Source: Candidatus Fermentibacterota bacterium (GTDB lineage: Bacteria > Fermentibacterota > Fermentibacteria > Fermentibacterales > Fermentibacteraceae). From it: DNA of 64,000 bases. The notes beneath the pieces are model-generated. The model had not been told where the DNA came from. It made no database searches and saw only the letters and a program-made list of their open reading frames with translations. The translations under genes and the position numbers were made by a program. Shown one piece after another: positions 62,683 to 64,000 of the stretch (position 1 is its first letter; each line of letters begins with the position of its first letter). The stretch is taken from NCBI GenBank assembly GCA_002748705.1, contig PDSZ01000035.1, forward strand, positions 1-64,000. The letters run 5' to 3'.

Positions 62683-64000
62683 TAAGCTTTTTTCCGGTAC
62701 TTTTCATGACCGCATGGAATCTTGTTCATATTTCAACCGGAGACGATTTTATTCAGCTGCCTCCTGATCTTTGGCTTGACCCTTCTTCCATACATGCGGA
62801 ATCACATGGAGATACCCTTCAGTGCCGCCCTGGAGCAAGAGGCAGCATTGCAGGGCTTCTTTTATATCCTGTACCGGAGCCGGGAGATACAGTTTATATC
62901 ACAGCAGATACCTTGTCTGTAAACGCACAGAACACAGCAGAGCTGAACCTGCAGCCTGCACATTCGGAAAGCATGTACGAAATGAACTGGAGAGGCATTG
63001 CAGGTGATCCTGTGCCGGAAGGACTCTTCATCTCCGGCTCAAAACAGCTGGGAGTTTCCATCGGTTCCGGTGGAGGTATCACCCAGGGTACAGAGCTTTC
63101 CATTCAGGGAATGCTATCTCCAGGAATTACTGTTGACGGGCGAATAACCGACAGAAACCTGCCCCTTGGCGCTGCATCTTCTGAAGCGCTCTCTGAACTG
63201 GACAAGGTCTATATGAGCCTTGACGGCGGTTCATGGAATGCTGAAATGGGTGATCTGAAATGGGAAAACAATGCTCCGGTGGGCTGGTCCGCTGATCCGT
63301 CAGGCTTTCACCTGGGGGTTTCTCCGCTGGATTCACTTTCATTCACCGGAGGGTACGGCACAACAGGCAGTGAGAGGCACACAGCTGCCTTTCTTACCCT
63401 GGAAGGGGTTCAGGGGCCTTATCAGTTTGCTCCTGAAGGGGGAGTAACACCTGGAAGCGAACAGGTGTACCTGGATGGTGAGCTGATGACAAGAGGTGCA
63501 GGCAGCGATTACACTGTTGAGTACTCTGCCGGCCAGATTACATTCAACACTGGAAGACTGATTGTCAGGGATCAGAGGGTGGATGTTTCATGGTACAGAG
63601 AGGGAGACGGATTCAGAAAGAACCTTTACACAGGAGGAATGGTTGTTTCCCCCTGGGAGAGCGGTTCTCTGGCATTCAAAACCTTTTTCAGAGGTGATGA
63701 TGTAACTGTTCCGCTGGGATTTGTAATGTCCCGGGAGGTGGAGGAAATTCTTGCAGCTGCAGGAGATGATCCTCTGGCTGCATGGATTGACGGCGGTACA
63801 CAGGTCGGTGACGGCAACGGAAGCTACACAAGGGACAGTCTTCAGATCTATCACTGGGCAGGACCTGGTCAGGGAGACTGGTCAGTTGAGTTTCAGAGAC
63901 CCCCTGAAGGCCCTGGCGATTACCTTTACGATTCAACAGAAGGGGGATATGTCTGGGCAGGTGACAGTATGGGCACCCACTATCCCAGACGCTACCTTTC
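62679..64000 (+). CDS. Large secreted/outer membrane beta-rich protein, partial (runs off the window)
   Basis: Open from ATG 62679 (overlapping the previous stop at ATGA) to the window end, 440 codons without a stop. Signal-like start (ISFFPVLFMTAWNLVH). Then beta-rich sequence including YLDGELMTRGAGSDYTVEYS and AGQITFNTGRLIV, and GTQVGDGNGSYTRDS with GPGQGDWSVEF. This 'VyldG..l.rG.DYtvdY..G.itf' pattern occurs in SprA-like and related large outer-membrane proteins of Type IX-bearing bacteria. Whether this is the translocon, a usher-like barrel or a cargo needs the missing part. Confidence 0.65.
   Translation, partial: MISFFPVLFMTAWNLVHISTGDDFIQLPPDLWLDPSSIHAESHGDTLQCRPGARGSIAGLLLYPVPEPGDTVYITADTLSVNAQNTAELNLQPAHSESMYEMNWRGIAGDPVPEGLFISGSKQLGVSIGSGGGITQGTELSIQGMLSPGITVDGRITDRNLPLGAASSEALSELDKVYMSLDGGSWNAEMGDLKWENNAPVGWSADPSGFHLGVSPLDSLSFTGGYGTTGSERHTAAFLTLEGVQGPYQFAPEGGVTPGSEQVYLDGELMTRGAGSDYTVEYSAGQITFNTGRLIVRDQRVDVSWYREGDGFRKNLYTGGMVVSPWESGSLAFKTFFRGDDVTVPLGFVMSREVEEILAAAGDDPLAAWIDGGTQVGDGNGSYTRDSLQIYHWAGPGQGDWSVEFQRPPEGPGDYLYDSTEGGYVWAGDSMGTHYPRRYL

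Noticed and set aside
1..64000. CRISPR arrays, rRNA operons, prophage
   Set aside because: No regularly spaced repeats, no rRNA-like conserved blocks and no phage structural genes were seen.

Overview
The window reads as one stretch of a Gram-negative bacterial chromosome, most likely from an FCB-superphylum candidate lineage (Fermentibacteria/Aegiribacteria-like is my best guess, not proven). The reasons are LPS heptose genes (rfaE1/rfaE2), many lipoproteins, a PorU/PorV pair, and secreted proteins that share a C-terminal sorting-type domain, together with DivIVA, a membrane pyrophosphatase and frequent TTG start codons. I see no tRNA, rRNA or CRISPR array.

Layout. 0.2-4.6 kb (minus strand): an operon of a DUF3467 protein, a YbbR-like protein and an unknown anchored protein, closed by a strong terminator, then rpoZ and a double-parvulin lipoprotein. 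4.7-13.9 kb (plus): heptose kinase and cytidylyltransferase, two GT39-like membrane glycosyltransferases, H+/Na+-pyrophosphatase, Nfu, RsmB, a stub of a B12-binding radical SAM gene, and a GT2 glycosyltransferase. 14-21.5 kb: a decay zone with a gene split by an amber codon, adenosine deaminase, a flavin reductase-like pseudogene, an isochorismatase-family hydrolase, and a ruined biotin operon in canonical order (bioB-bioF-bioH-bioC-bioD-bioA) behind a birA gene that still has a perfect BirA box. 21.6-25 kb: a FetAB-like ABC transporter, a HAD phosphatase and a 2-hydroxyacid dehydrogenase. 25-39 kb: isolated genes (propeller lipoprotein, TldD/TldE, AcpS-like protein lacking its metal ligands, FmdE, MBL hydrolase, DUF554 protein) set in degraded DNA with transposase scraps. 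A AAA ATPase gene sits here between two 366-bp direct repeats. 37.5-44 kb: PASTA protein, Rpe, a small lipoprotein, then the classic ffh-rpsP-khpA-rimM-trmD-rplS-rnhB cluster, in which RNase HII is fused to a YraN nuclease domain. 44-50 kb: two short-chain dehydrogenase/epimerase genes and two secreted sorting-domain proteins. 50.9-64 kb: YggS, DivIVA, then a tightly coupled secretion operon of PorU peptidase, PorV-like barrel, M6 protease, DUF5683-like protein, M30-like protease, propeller protein and an unfinished large beta-rich protein.

How the parts work together. The right end looks like a Type IX-like export module linked to its own substrates. The left and centre supply envelope sugars, envelope folding and core translation/SRP functions. 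Between them the chromosome is losing genes, most clearly the whole biotin pathway, while its control site survives. All family names come from sequence recognition by eye; no database search was run.
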